Source of the DNA: RHKX01 sp046330285
Lineage (GTDB): Bacteria; Actinomycetota; Thermoleophilia; Solirubrobacterales; 70-9
NCBI GenBank assembly: GCA_046330285.1
Contig: JAXLSX010000006.1
Span: 1 to 64,000 of the forward strand
Reading direction: 5' to 3'
DNA: 64,000 nt
The notes under the pieces were generated by a model, which was not told the origin of the DNA, did not search any database, and worked only from the letters and a program-made list of their open reading frames with translations. Each line of letters begins with the position of its first letter. Position 1 is the first letter of the stretch. Below are positions 45,401-53,544 of the stretch, one piece after another. The position numbers and the translations under genes are program-made.

Positions 45401-45441
45401 GGCCGGAGAGGTGAGGTGGGAGGAACCTCGCCTCCCCGGCC
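45401..45441 (-). other. Hairpin in the mraZ mRNA leader
   Basis: A 16-pair stem with one G-U pair and one mismatch around a 9-base loop; arms begin GGCCGGGGAGG and end CCTCTCCGGCC on the minus strand. It starts about 20 bases after the predicted start of transcription and 62 bases before the mraZ ATG. Confidence 0.55.
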
Positions 45442-45465
45442 GTCCTTCTGGTTCACAACTGGGCG

Positions 45466-45489
45466 CCACGGTAACCCACAACGCCCCAC
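45466..45489 (-). promoter_or_regulatory. MraZ boxes (three direct repeats)
   Basis: On the minus strand GTGG occurs three times at exact 10-bp spacing (GTGGGGCGTT, GTGGGTTACC, GTGGCGCCCA). Known MraZ operators are three or four GTGGG-type repeats with this period. The boxes cover the promoter spacer and -10, as expected for repression by MraZ. Confidence 0.75.
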
Positions 45490-45496
45490 TTCGCAA
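45468..45496 (-). promoter_or_regulatory. mraZ (dcw) promoter
   Basis: Minus strand TTGCGA (45491-45496), 17-base spacer, TACCGT (45468-45473). The predicted leader is about 120 bases. The MraZ boxes overlap it. Confidence 0.65.
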
Positions 45497-45523
45497 CACA
45501 TCACTGGTCGGGCATTGCACAAC

Positions 45524-45538
45524 GTCCGTCGGACGGAC
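45524..45538. repeat. 15-bp palindrome upstream of the dcw promoter
   Basis: GTCCGTC-G-GACGGAC, 7-bp arms around one base, 28 bp above the mraZ -35. It could be an activator or repressor site; no candidate protein is evident. Confidence 0.3.
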
Positions 45539-45681
45539 TTGCTACCCGGCCCCTGATCGGCCCGTTTACCGCTTGTCCAAGCGGCTCACGGCCGCCGTGG
45601 GGCGCAGTGGGAGGCTTCCGCGCCCTGCAAGCCCGGTTGCACGGAGGAGGAATCCGGGGCGCCGGATAGCCTGAGCGACCG

Positions 45682-46617
45682 ATGGCCGAGCCCCCCGCAG
45701 GCGAGCATCCGGAGTCGCAGGCGCCGCCCGGCGCCGAGCCCGACGAGGCGGTCGCCGGCAGCGGCGGCGTCGCCCCGCCGGCGGTCGCTCCGGCTCCCGC
45801 CGACGCCGACGACACGCGCGGCGCCCACCTCAAGTCGCTGCTCGGCAACACGCTGACGCTGAGCCTCGGCGCAACCCTGGTGATCGTCTGTTTCGTCGCC
45901 GTCACCCTCGCGGCGGGCGCGCTGATCGGCGCCGGCGCGGCCGTCGTCGGTGCTCTTCTCGTCTTCCTGATCGTCTACGTGATGGCGTCGAACGCCGCCC
46001 GCGAGGACTTCTTCAGCAACTACGCGGCGGCTCGCAGCCTCAGCCGCACCCCGGGCCGGATGACCCTGCCGCCGTCGACGCCGCTGCTGCGCAAGGGCGA
46101 CCGCCGCTACGCCGAGCAGGTGATGAACGGGACGCTGCCCGGCGGCGCCCCCGGGGCGATCGGCCTCTACACCTACGAGATGGACACGACCGACAGCGAG
46201 GGCAACGACGACACCGACTACTACCGCTACACGGTCGTCCTCCACGATCTCCCCGCCGTCGCGACCAAGGTCTCCGACGTCTACTGCCAGCGCCGCGAGG
46301 GCTTCCGCTTCATGGACTCGGCCGAGGACGTCTTCCGCCGGATGCAGCGCCTGGAACTCGAGAGCGAGGCCCTCGACAAGCGCTACGAGGTCTTCTTCGG
46401 CGCCCAGGACGACGAGGTATGGATGAAGCGCCTCTTCTCCCCCAGCTTCATCGTCTGGCTGACCGAGAGGACGCCGAAGAACTTCGCCTTCGAGTTCTCC
46501 GCCGGCAGCCTCTGCGTCAACGTCAAGGGCCAGTACGACAACGCCGTCGAGCTCGACGCCCTCTGCGAAGCCGCCGGCCAGGTCGCCCGCCGCCTCGCCG
46601 GCGAGGCCGACGAGTAG
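45682..46617 (+). CDS. Two-helix membrane protein, unknown function
   Basis: I do not recognise a named family for this 311-residue protein. A Pro/Ala/Glu-rich disordered segment (1-48) is followed by two membrane helices (about 58-80 and 83-102) and a soluble C-terminal domain of 200 residues. The latter contains YCQRREGFRF and LESEALDKRYEVFFGAQDDE followed by LFSPSFIVWL, a pattern reminiscent of DUF3137-type proteins. TAGCCT lies 9 bases before the ATG. It is divergent from mraZ and convergent with tadC; nothing ties it to either. Confidence 0.65.
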   Translation: MAEPPAGEHPESQAPPGAEPDEAVAGSGGVAPPAVAPAPADADDTRGAHLKSLLGNTLTLSLGATLVIVCFVAVTLAAGALIGAGAAVVGALLVFLIVYVMASNAAREDFFSNYAAARSLSRTPGRMTLPPSTPLLRKGDRRYAEQVMNGTLPGGAPGAIGLYTYEMDTTDSEGNDDTDYYRYTVVLHDLPAVATKVSDVYCQRREGFRFMDSAEDVFRRMQRLELESEALDKRYEVFFGAQDDEVWMKRLFSPSFIVWLTERTPKNFAFEFSAGSLCVNVKGQYDNAVELDALCEAAGQVARRLAGEADE

Positions 46618-46628
46618 TCGCCCGCGCC

Positions 46629-47462
46629 TCAGAACCCGGGGAGCAGCGACCCCGAGTAGGCGACGATCGCCGCGGCGACCATCAGCAGCACCGACGGGAC
46701 GAGCAGCAGGGCCACGGCGAGCTGCATCTTCGGCGCCGCCCTCGCGGCCCGCTCGGTGACCTCCCGGCGCTGATCGGCCCGCAGCGAGCCGGCCTGCTCG
46801 TGGAGCGTTCGGGCCAGGGGCGAGCCGTGCCGCCGCGACCGCTCGAGCGCCGCGGCGAGACCGGCGAGGCTGGTGCCCCGTGTCCGGCCGCCAAGCTCGC
46901 GCAGCGCTCCGGCCCGCGAGCCACCGCACTCCATCGCGGCCACGGTCGCAGCCAGCTCGTCCCGAAGCGGTCCGGTGCTGCTTCGCATCGCCTCGTCGAG
47001 TAGGCGGCTGACACCTCGGCCGCTGGCGGCGCCGGTGGCCATCAGGTCGAGCGCGTCGGGGAGTTCGACCGCGACCCGGGCACGGCGGCGGCGCGCCACG
47101 GCCTCGACGAGCAGATCCGGAGCCGCGAAGGCCGCCGCGGGAACGCCGACGCCGACGATCAACCCGAAGCGGCCGGGGGCCGCGGGAGCCGCCGTGAACG
47201 CGAGCGGCAGGGCAAGGACCGCGGACGATGCCTTGGCCGCGATCAGCTCCGGGGCCGTCAGCCGAGTGCCGAGCCCGGCGTCGCGAAGCCGGCGCTCGGC
47301 GGCGGCGAGCATCGCGGCCGGCCCGACCGGCCCGCGCGACGTGCGGAGCTGGGAACGCAGCCGGCGCCTGATCGCGCTGCCCGCGTGCTCCCCGCGGGCA
47401 GCGAGGAGCTCGCGCGCGGCGGCCGCGACGAGGAAGGCCGCTAGGAGGGCGAGGACCGTCAC
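46629..47462 (-). CDS. tadC: TadC-like inner-membrane secretion protein
   Basis: Type II secretion F-domain membrane protein of a Tad/Flp-type pilus or secretion machine. Hydrophobic segments lie at the N-terminus, near 75-115 and at the C-terminus (MQLAVALLLVPSVLLMVAAA); the F domain between them reads VELPDALDLMATGAASGRGV. The 277 residues are normal. The GTG start overlaps the tadB stop (GTGA). It is the last gene of the block. Confidence 0.85.
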   Translation of the reverse strand: MTVLALLAAFLVAAAARELLAARGEHAGSAIRRRLRSQLRTSRGPVGPAAMLAAAERRLRDAGLGTRLTAPELIAAKASSAVLALPLAFTAAPAAPGRFGLIVGVGVPAAAFAAPDLLVEAVARRRRARVAVELPDALDLMATGAASGRGVSRLLDEAMRSSTGPLRDELAATVAAMECGGSRAGALRELGGRTRGTSLAGLAAALERSRRHGSPLARTLHEQAGSLRADQRREVTERAARAAPKMQLAVALLLVPSVLLMVAAAIVAYSGSLLPGF

Positions 47463-48307
47463 CTCCGGACCTCCCCGAGCTTTCGGATCGCCAGGAAGCC
47501 GGCTACCTGCAGTGCGCCGGCCACCGCGAGCAGGACGGCCGCGGCCGGCTCCGCGAGCAGGCCGGCGGCGAAGCCGGGCGAGATCAGTTCGACGAGGAGT
47601 GCCATCACGACCGGCATCGCGACGACGAGACCCCCGGTCATCCGGGCCTGCGCGGTGGCCGACCGAGCCTCCCGCTCCGCCCGCTCGCGCTGGGCGGCGG
47701 CGGCGCCGTGGCGGCGGAGCAACCCGGCGAGGTCGCCGCCGGCGCGCTGCTGGGAGAGGATCGCGGTGACGAGCGCGCCGACCCGATCGGATCCGATCCG
47801 CTCCGAGAGGCCGGCGAGCGCGCGATGGGGCGCAACGCCGACGTCGAGATCGGAACAGACCCGGGCGAACTCGACGGCACTCGGTCCACGGAGGCCGGAG
47901 GCGACCGCGGGCAACGCGACCCGGAGCGACCCGCCGGCGGCGACGGCGTCGGCGATCGCGCCGGCAATCACGGCGATGTCACACTCGACCGCAAGCCGGT
48001 AGTTCCGCCGGCGGCGGGCGACCGCCCACCCCGCAGCCGCCGGACCGGCCGCGGCGATTCCGGCGAGCGGCAGCGATCCGGTGACCACCACGGCGAGCAC
48101 CGCGAGGGCGCCCCCGGCGATCAGCCCGAGACGGCGCCGCTCCGCCTCGGTCGGAACGCGGTTCTCCCGCCCGGCGAGAGTCAGTACCGAGAACCCGGAC
48201 TCGAGCTGACGGCTGATCGAGGGAAGCACCGCGATCCATTCGCGAAGAGCGACCGCGACCAGACCACCCCCGGCGGCCGCGAGCAGCACCGGCACCGCGG
48301 CGTTCAC
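47459..48307 (-). CDS. tadB: TadB-like inner-membrane secretion protein
   Basis: Second F-domain membrane protein, the usual partner of TadC. About four membrane helices; the cytosolic F domain contains LSERIGSDRVGALVTAILSQ and GGDLAGLLRRHGAAAAQRER, typical of TadB. The 282 residues are normal. GTG 48307 overlaps the ATPase stop by 4 bp, so ATPase, TadB and TadC are made from one coupled message. Confidence 0.87.
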   Translation of the reverse strand: MNAAVPVLLAAAGGGLVAVALREWIAVLPSISRQLESGFSVLTLAGRENRVPTEAERRRLGLIAGGALAVLAVVVTGSLPLAGIAAAGPAAAGWAVARRRRNYRLAVECDIAVIAGAIADAVAAGGSLRVALPAVASGLRGPSAVEFARVCSDLDVGVAPHRALAGLSERIGSDRVGALVTAILSQQRAGGDLAGLLRRHGAAAAQRERAEREARSATAQARMTGGLVVAMPVVMALLVELISPGFAAGLLAEPAAAVLLAVAGALQVAGFLAIRKLGEVRR

Positions 48308-49452
48308 GCGCCGTCACCCCTCTCCCAGATAGTCCGGACGGCGGCGGCCCCCGCGACGCGGGTGACCTCGCAGAGCTCGACCGCCCTCCGCTCGACGCCG
48401 ATCCGCTCGAGATGGAGGACCAGTTCGACGGCGTTGGCGAGCTGCTCGGCGACCACCTCGTGCGGAACCCCGAGCCCGGCCATCATCGCCAGCGTCTCGA
48501 GCCGGCGGAGCGCATCGGCGGGCCCGTTCGCGTGAACGGTCGAGAGCGCTCCCCGGTGCCCGGTGTTGAGGGCGACGAGCAGATCCATCGCCTCGGGGCC
48601 GCGGACCTCGCCGATCACGATCCGGTCCGGGCGCATTCGCAGCGCGTTGCGGACGAGGTCGCGGATCGTCACCTCCCCCACCCCCTCGATCCCGGCCGGG
48701 CGGCTCTCGAGCCGGACGACGTGGGGCTGCTCGAGCCGGAGCTCGGCCGCGTCCTCGATCGTGATCACGCGCTCGCCGGGGGCGATGAACGTGGACAGAG
48801 CGTTGAGCACGGTCGTCTTGCCGGAGCCGGTGCCACCACTGACGATCAGGTTGCGGCGGTCGCGGACCGACGCGCGGAGCAGATCGCGGAGTTCCTCATC
48901 GAAGCTGCCGCGCGCGACGAGCTCCTCGGGGTCCGGGCGGATGCCGGTGAAGCGCCGGATCGACATCGCCGGCCCGTCGACGGAGAGCGGCGGAATGACC
49001 ACGTTCACCCGGGAGCCGTCGGGGAGCCTGCCGTCGGCCATCGGGCTGAGCTCGTCGACCCTCCTGCCGATCGGACCGAGCACCCGCTCGATCACGTCCC
49101 GCAGCGCCTCCTCGTCGGCGAAGCCGATCGCCGCCCGCTCGAGCACCCCGCGCCGCTCGGCCCAGACCTCCTCGAAGCCGTTGACGAGGACCTCCTCCAC
49201 ATCGGGGTCGCGGAGCAGCTCCTCGAGCGGCCCGAGCCCGACCGTCTCCCGCAAGACCCGTTCGGCGACCTCCTCGCGACCCGCCTCCGAAAGCAGCGCC
49301 GCGTGCTCGGCGACGATCGCCGCGATCGCCTCGGGAAGACCCGGGATGTCGCGGCTCCCGGCCACCGCGAGTGCCCGCCGCTCTTCGATCAGGCTCTCGC
49401 GGAGCTCGGCGGCAAGCCGTGCGACCTGGTCGATCTCACCGTTGCGGCTCAC
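48304..49452 (-). CDS. cpaF: Tad-type secretion ATPase (TadA/CpaF)
   Basis: Hexameric ATPase powering the Tad system. The N-terminal domain contains GLGPLEELLRDPDVEEVLVN; the ATPase core has SGGTGSGKTTVLNAL (Walker A), IEDAAELRLEQPHVVRLESR (Asp box), RIVIGEVRGPEAMDLLVALN (Walker B region) and GHRGALSTVHANG (His box). The 382 residues are normal. No pilin, prepilin peptidase or TadZ lies in the window, so the rest of the machine must be elsewhere. Confidence 0.94.
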   Translation of the reverse strand: MSRNGEIDQVARLAAELRESLIEERRALAVAGSRDIPGLPEAIAAIVAEHAALLSEAGREEVAERVLRETVGLGPLEELLRDPDVEEVLVNGFEEVWAERRGVLERAAIGFADEEALRDVIERVLGPIGRRVDELSPMADGRLPDGSRVNVVIPPLSVDGPAMSIRRFTGIRPDPEELVARGSFDEELRDLLRASVRDRRNLIVSGGTGSGKTTVLNALSTFIAPGERVITIEDAAELRLEQPHVVRLESRPAGIEGVGEVTIRDLVRNALRMRPDRIVIGEVRGPEAMDLLVALNTGHRGALSTVHANGPADALRRLETLAMMAGLGVPHEVVAEQLANAVELVLHLERIGVERRAVELCEVTRVAGAAAVRTIWERGDGA

Positions 49453-50102
49453 GAGACCGGGATCAGCCTGATCTCGCGGGCGAAGTTCTCGGCCTCGATC
49501 AGATCGAGAGCCTGGGCGCGGGTCAGGGCCAGCGTCGCGCTCCAGCCGTCGCTGCCGGCGGCAGTCTCGTCGGCGGGATCGGCCGGAGCGATCGCCAGCA
49601 GCCGGACCCCGCGGGCGGCGACCGTGACCCGGGCCCTGCCCCCGGTCACGGGCTCGCCGGCGACGACGACATCGACGCGGCTCCCGGCGCCGCCGGCGGC
49701 CAGCGCACCGGCGCCGCTGACCGTCACCTCGACCGGATGCAGGCGGTCGCCGAGCCGCGGCCCGCGATCGGGCTCGTCCGGCACTCGGAGCTGGGAGCCG
49801 AGCAGGTAGGAACCGGCCGGCACCGCGACGGCGAGCCGCCGCCCCGTCGCCTGGGTCGGCCGCGAGAGCGCGTCGGGGGGCAGGAACCGGACCGGCACCT
49901 CCCGCATCTCCGTCGCCTTCCGGAGCAACGGCGTCCGCAGGGTCGCTCCGGCGGCCAGGGGCCTGGTCACGGTGACGACCGCCTCGGTGGCGCCGAGCTG
50001 CGCGTCGACGCGCTCGCGGTAGGCGGAGGCGATGCTCGCCGAGGCGATGCCGCAGACCGCCGCCAGCAGGCCGAAGGCGAGCGCGCGGCCGCGCCTGCTC
50101 AT
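49449..50102 (-). CDS. CpaB/RcpC-like SAF-domain protein
   Basis: A 217-residue protein with one N-terminal helix or uncleaved signal (ALAFGLLAAVCGIASASIAS), then an SAF-like domain (VTVTRPLAAGATLRTPLLRK and RLAVAVPAGSYLLGSQL), as found in the CpaB/RcpC family that works at the periplasmic side of Tad pili. Similarity is modest, but position between the ATPase and a two-component pair supports the call. ATG 50102 overlaps the kinase stop (ATGA). Confidence 0.75.
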   Translation of the reverse strand: MSRRGRALAFGLLAAVCGIASASIASAYRERVDAQLGATEAVVTVTRPLAAGATLRTPLLRKATEMREVPVRFLPPDALSRPTQATGRRLAVAVPAGSYLLGSQLRVPDEPDRGPRLGDRLHPVEVTVSGAGALAAGGAGSRVDVVVAGEPVTGGRARVTVAARGVRLLAIAPADPADETAAGSDGWSATLALTRAQALDLIEAENFAREIRLIPVS

Positions 50103-50764
50103 CCGCGGAGGGGCCCGCCCGCGACGGGCAGCGAGATCGCCGCGATCGTGCCGCCGCCGGGCGACGGGGCCGCCGCGGCCGCGCTGCCGCCGTGGCTCGT
50201 GGCGACGTCGGCGACGACCCTGAGCCCGTGGCCGTGCCGGGGGTCGCGGCCGCGGCGCGGCATCGCCACGGCGGCCGGTCCGTCGTCGCGGACCTCGAAC
50301 CGGACCCCTCGCTTGGTGGTCGCGGCGCGGACGCCGACCACGCCGGTGCCGTGGCGGAGCGCGTTGGCGACGAGGTTGTCGAGCGCGGCCGCGAGGCGGG
50401 TCATGTCGGCGTCGATCTCGACCTCGGCGCAGGCGCGACTCACCTCGACGTCGGCGAACCGCCAGCGAGCCGCGAGGCCGTCGAGGACGTCGCCGACCAG
50501 CGCCCGGCTGACAGCCGGCTCGTCGCGGCGGCCGTTGACGACGGCGTCCAGCTCGCGCAGCGCCCCGCGAGCCTGCTCGAGGCACGATCCGGTCGCGGCG
50601 GGATCGAGCGACGCCTTCTCGAGCCCGAGCGCGATCGCCTGCAACGGTCGCCTGACCTCGTGCATCGCCCGGTTCAGCCGCCGAGCGCGGCGCGCGTCAC
50701 GGAGCATCCTCCCCGCCTCGACCAGCCCGATCGCGGCGAGAAGGATGATCACCCACGCGCCCAC
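50099..50764 (-). CDS. Short histidine kinase without sensor domain
   Basis: A 221-residue kinase. One membrane helix (VIILLAAIGLVEAGRML) precedes a DHp helix with MHEVRRPLQAIALGLE, the His being the likely phosphorylation site; the ATPase half has DNLVANALRHGTG (N box), EVRDDGPAAV (D/G1 box) and GHGLRVVADVATSHGG (G2 box). There is no periplasmic or PAS domain, so the stimulus must come from the membrane or a partner protein. It is 3 bp behind the response regulator and coupled to the CpaB-like gene. Confidence 0.85.
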   Translation of the reverse strand: MGAWVIILLAAIGLVEAGRMLRDARRARRLNRAMHEVRRPLQAIALGLEKASLDPAATGSCLEQARGALRELDAVVNGRRDEPAVSRALVGDVLDGLAARWRFADVEVSRACAEVEIDADMTRLAAALDNLVANALRHGTGVVGVRAATTKRGVRFEVRDDGPAAVAMPRRGRDPRHGHGLRVVADVATSHGGSAAAAAPSPGGGTIAAISLPVAGGPLRG

Positions 50765-50767
50765 GGT

Positions 50768-51481
50768 TCACCCGCTGACCAGTCGGTAGCCGACGCCCCA
50801 GCAGTTGACGACGTACATGCCGCGCTCGGGGTCGAGCTTGCGGCGCAACCGGCTTGCATGGGAGTCGAGCGTCCGCGTCCGGCCCGGGGACTCGTAGCCC
50901 CAGACGTCCCGCAGCAGCTCGTCCTTGGTGAACACCCGCTGCGGCTCCGACGCGAGCATCCGCAGCAGCTCGAACTCCTTGTTCGCGAGCTCGATCTCGC
51001 GGTCGCCGACCCGGACCTCGCGTGTCGCCGGGTCGATGCAGAGCAGGCCGATGCGAACCGGGCCGCCGAGGGGGCCCGTCCGGCGATCGAGGAGCTTGCG
51101 GATCCGCACGTGAATCTCGTCGTAGAAGAACGGCTTGACCACGTAGTCGTCGGCGCCCTCGCGAAGCCCGCGCACGCGGTCGCCGTCGCTGCCGCGCCCG
51201 CTCAGGGCGAGGATCGGCATCGCCGGGTCGAATGGGGCCGCGGCCGGGTCCGAGCCCCTGATCTCGCGGATCACGTCGAGGCCGGAGGCATCCGGAAGGC
51301 CGATGTCGAGGAGCAGGACGTCCGGGGCCCCGTAGCGGCAGAAGCGCAACGCCTCCTCGGCCGTCCCGGCGGCCAGCGCGTCGAAGCGGTCCGCCTCGAG
51401 GTTCTGACAGAGGAGCTCTCTGGTCATCGGATCGTCCTCGCAGACGACGATCGTGGCGAGCCTGTCGATGGTGGGCAGCAT
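50768..51481 (-). CDS. OmpR-family response regulator
   Basis: A 237-residue regulator: receiver domain (IVVCEDDPMTRELLCQNLEA, phosphorylated Asp in VLLLDIGLPD, Lys in VVKPFFYDE) and a winged-helix DNA-binding domain (ELANKEFELLRMLASEPQRV, RTLDSHASRLRRKLD). ATG 51481 has GGGAG 5 bases upstream; a longer frame would run into the divergent MFS promoter. It leads the operon regulator-kinase-cpaB-cpaF-tadB-tadC, so the pair probably controls the Tad genes. Confidence 0.9.
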   Translation of the reverse strand: MLPTIDRLATIVVCEDDPMTRELLCQNLEADRFDALAAGTAEEALRFCRYGAPDVLLLDIGLPDASGLDVIREIRGSDPAAAPFDPAMPILALSGRGSDGDRVRGLREGADDYVVKPFFYDEIHVRIRKLLDRRTGPLGGPVRIGLLCIDPATREVRVGDREIELANKEFELLRMLASEPQRVFTKDELLRDVWGYESPGRTRTLDSHASRLRRKLDPERGMYVVNCWGVGYRLVSG

Positions 51482-51548
51482 CTTCGCTCCCGGTAAGCCC
51501 GTCGCGGGCCGATCCGCCCCCGCGCGTCCTCGCGACGCGATCCGTGCT

Positions 51549-51554
51549 GACAAT
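51549..51554 (+). promoter_or_regulatory. Possible leaderless -10 of the MFS gene
   Basis: GACAAT, 7 bases before ATG 51562. The first base differs from the usual T, so this is weaker than the other examples. Confidence 0.35.
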
Positions 51555-51561
51555 CAGAGGC

Positions 51562-52857
51562 ATGGCAGGGCTCTTCTCCGTATTGCGTCACCGCGACTTC
51601 CGGCTCCTCTGGCTGGCCGGTCTCGCGAGCGTGCTCGGGGACCGGATCGTCACGGTCGCCCTGGCCCTGTTCGTGATCGACCTGACCGGTAACCCGACGG
51701 ACCTCGGCATCGTCCTCGCCGCGCACGCGATCCCGCTGGTCGCCTTCATGCTGCTCGGCGGGATCTGGGCTGACCGGGTGCCGCGGCACCGGTTGATGGT
51801 CCTCACCGACCTCGTCCGCTTCGCCCTCCACGCGGCGCTGGCGCTGCTGATCATCACCGGGGAGGTCGAGATCTGGCAGGTCGTCGTGATCGAGGCGCTG
51901 TTCGGCGCCGCCGAGGCGTTCTTCCGCCCGGCGTCGTCGGCGGTCGTTCCCCAGACGGTCCCCGAGAGCGAGATCCAGGAGGCGAACGCCCTCGTGGGGA
52001 TGTCGAACAACGTCTGCGAGTTCGTCGGCCCGGCCCTGGCGACGGTGCTCGTCCTCGGGGTCGGAGCCGGCGAGGCGTTCGCGGTCGACGCGGCGACCTT
52101 CGTGATCAGCGCCGCCCTGCTGATCCGGATGAGCCCGCGGCGCCGCGAGGGCGCCGCCGGCGCCGAGCTCGCCGCCGTCGAGGAACCCGAATCGATCCGG
52201 GCGCAGCTCCGGGTCGGCTTCGAGGAGGTCAGGAAGCGGGCGTGGGTCTGGTCGGTCCTGATGGCCGCTTGCACCCTCGTCTTCTTCGGCCTCGCCCCGT
52301 GGTTCGTGCTCGGGCCGGTGGTCGCCGAGGATCACTACGGCGGCACCGACGTTTATGGGATCGTCACCGCGGCGCTCGGCGCCGGGACGATCATCGGCGC
52401 GATCGTCGGCATCCGCTGGAAACCGCTGCACCCGATGCGGGTCGGAATGATCATGGGCGCGATCTGGTGCCCGATGGGCATCGCCTACGCGCTCGGCGCG
52501 CCGCTCGAGTTCGTGCTGCCGGCGGCGGTGATCGGCGGCTTCGGGTTCTCCCTCTTCGACGTCTGGTGGCTGACCGCGCTCGCCGAGCGAATCCCGCCCG
52601 ACCGGCTCTCGCGGGTCAGCTCATACGACTGGATGATCTCGCTCGGCCTCCTCCCCGTCGGTTACCTGCTGGCGGGACCGCTCGGGGACGCGCTCGGGTC
52701 GAGCGAGGTGCTCGCGGTCGGCACGGCGCTGGCGATGGTCGCCTGGCTCTGCGCGCTGATCCCACGCGAGACCCGGATGCTCGAGCGATTGCCGGAGCCC
52801 GAGCGCACGGGCGAGCCGAACACGGGCGAGCAATGGATCGGATTCCCGGACGTCTGA
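51562..52857 (+). CDS. MFS transporter, MFS_3/EntS-like
   Basis: A 431-residue exporter with about 12 membrane helices. It begins LFSVLRHRDFRLLWLAGLAS, typical of the MFS_3 group that includes the enterobactin exporter EntS, and has GGIWADRVPRHRLMVLTDLV between helices 2 and 3 and the pattern EALFGAAEAFFRPASSAVVP. The substrate is unknown. The ATG at 51562 is chosen over a GTG six codons earlier. It is divergent from the Tad two-component genes and upstream of the TetR gene, but a separate promoter follows it. Confidence 0.85.
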   Translation: MAGLFSVLRHRDFRLLWLAGLASVLGDRIVTVALALFVIDLTGNPTDLGIVLAAHAIPLVAFMLLGGIWADRVPRHRLMVLTDLVRFALHAALALLIITGEVEIWQVVVIEALFGAAEAFFRPASSAVVPQTVPESEIQEANALVGMSNNVCEFVGPALATVLVLGVGAGEAFAVDAATFVISAALLIRMSPRRREGAAGAELAAVEEPESIRAQLRVGFEEVRKRAWVWSVLMAACTLVFFGLAPWFVLGPVVAEDHYGGTDVYGIVTAALGAGTIIGAIVGIRWKPLHPMRVGMIMGAIWCPMGIAYALGAPLEFVLPAAVIGGFGFSLFDVWWLTALAERIPPDRLSRVSSYDWMISLGLLPVGYLLAGPLGDALGSSEVLAVGTALAMVAWLCALIPRETRMLERLPEPERTGEPNTGEQWIGFPDV

Positions 52858-52881
52858 TTTAGGCCGCCCCGGAAATTCGAC

Positions 52882-52917
52882 TTGACAAATCGAGAGAGTG
52901 AGTGCACACTCACTCTC
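52882..52917 (+). promoter_or_regulatory. TetR promoter with palindromic operator
   Basis: TTGACA (52882-52887), 17-base spacer, CACACT (52905-52910). An inverted repeat with perfect 11-bp arms, GAGAGTGAGTG and CACTCACTCTC, around CA covers 52894-52917, blocking the spacer and -10. This is a textbook arrangement for a self-repressing TetR regulator. Confidence 0.8.
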
Positions 52918-52922
52918 AGCTC

Positions 52923-53480
52923 ATGAATCCTCCCGCCACCACCCGCACCCTCTCCACCGCCGAAGAGCGCCGTGAGACCCTCGTCGCCGCCGCGCTGCCG
53001 ATCTTCGCCGAGCAGGGCTACCGGGCCGCCTCGACGGTCGCGATCGCGAAGGCCGCCGGGATCTCGCAGGCCTACCTCTTCCGGCTGTTCCCGACGAAGG
53101 CCGACCTCTTCGTCGCCGCTTACGACGACGCCCGCGCTCAGATCGTGGGCCTGCTCACCCGCGCCGCCGACGAGGCCGGCGCCGAAATGGAGCCGCTCGA
53201 GGCGATGGGCCGGGCCTATGGCGAGATGCTCGAGACCCAGCGCGTGCTCCTGCAGATCCAGCTCCAGGCCCAGGTCGTCGCCGACGAGCCCAAGATCGTC
53301 GCCGGCGCCCAGCGGATGTTCCGCGACCTCTACGCACTCGCCTCCGAGCGCTCCGGCGCCGACGAGGACGAGCTCCGCGCCTGGTTCGCCCAGGGAATGC
53401 TGATGAACGTGATGGCCGCGGTCGGCGCCCCGGAGCTGAAGACCCGCTGGTCGGAGAACCTCTGCAAGCAGGACGACTGA
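52923..53480 (+). CDS. TetR-family transcriptional regulator
   Basis: A 185-residue regulator. The N-terminal helix-turn-helix is RRETLVAAALPIFAEQGYRA, then TVAIAKAAGISQAYLFRLFP and TKADLFVAAY; the rest is the helical ligand-binding and dimerisation domain. ATG 52923 is chosen because the alternative GTG at 52902 lies inside the operator. It is followed by a drug-type exporter whose leader has a copy of the operator half-site, so the pair is probably an inducible efflux module. Confidence 0.92.
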   Translation: MNPPATTRTLSTAEERRETLVAAALPIFAEQGYRAASTVAIAKAAGISQAYLFRLFPTKADLFVAAYDDARAQIVGLLTRAADEAGAEMEPLEAMGRAYGEMLETQRVLLQIQLQAQVVADEPKIVAGAQRMFRDLYALASERSGADEDELRAWFAQGMLMNVMAAVGAPELKTRWSENLCKQDD

Positions 53481-53501
53481 GGACCCCCTTTTTTCGCTTC
53501 A

Positions 53502-53523
53502 AGAGTGAGTGACCAATCACACT
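53502..53523 (+). promoter_or_regulatory. Second TetR half-site before the exporter
   Basis: AGAGTGAGTG at 53502-53511 is identical to 10 bases of the TetR operator arm; TCACACT follows at 53517-53523 as a poor second arm. It lies about 20 bases before the exporter start, so TetR may control the exporter directly. Confidence 0.5.
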
Positions 53524-53532
53524 ATGGAACCC

Positions 53533-53538
53533 AAGGAG
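53533..53538 (+). promoter_or_regulatory. Ribosome binding site of the exporter
   Basis: AAGGAG, 6 bases before ATG 53545. It decides the start against ATG 53524 and GTG 53509, which lack such a site. Confidence 0.75.
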
Positions 53539-53544
53539 ATCGAG

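Larger units (their letters stand above)
45339..45681. other. Divergent regulatory region of the dcw cluster
   Basis: A 343-bp region without genes between mraZ and the divergent membrane protein. From left to right it holds about 60 bp of leader, a strong hairpin (45401-45441), the mraZ promoter and MraZ boxes (45466-45496) and an odd palindrome at 45524-45538; the remaining 140 bp before the plus-strand gene show no gene or clear repeat. Confidence 0.7.

Noticed and set aside
52902..52922. GTG 52902 as the start of the TetR gene
   Set aside because: It lies inside the operator palindrome and upstream of the predicted transcription start; ATG 52923 keeps all of the family domain.
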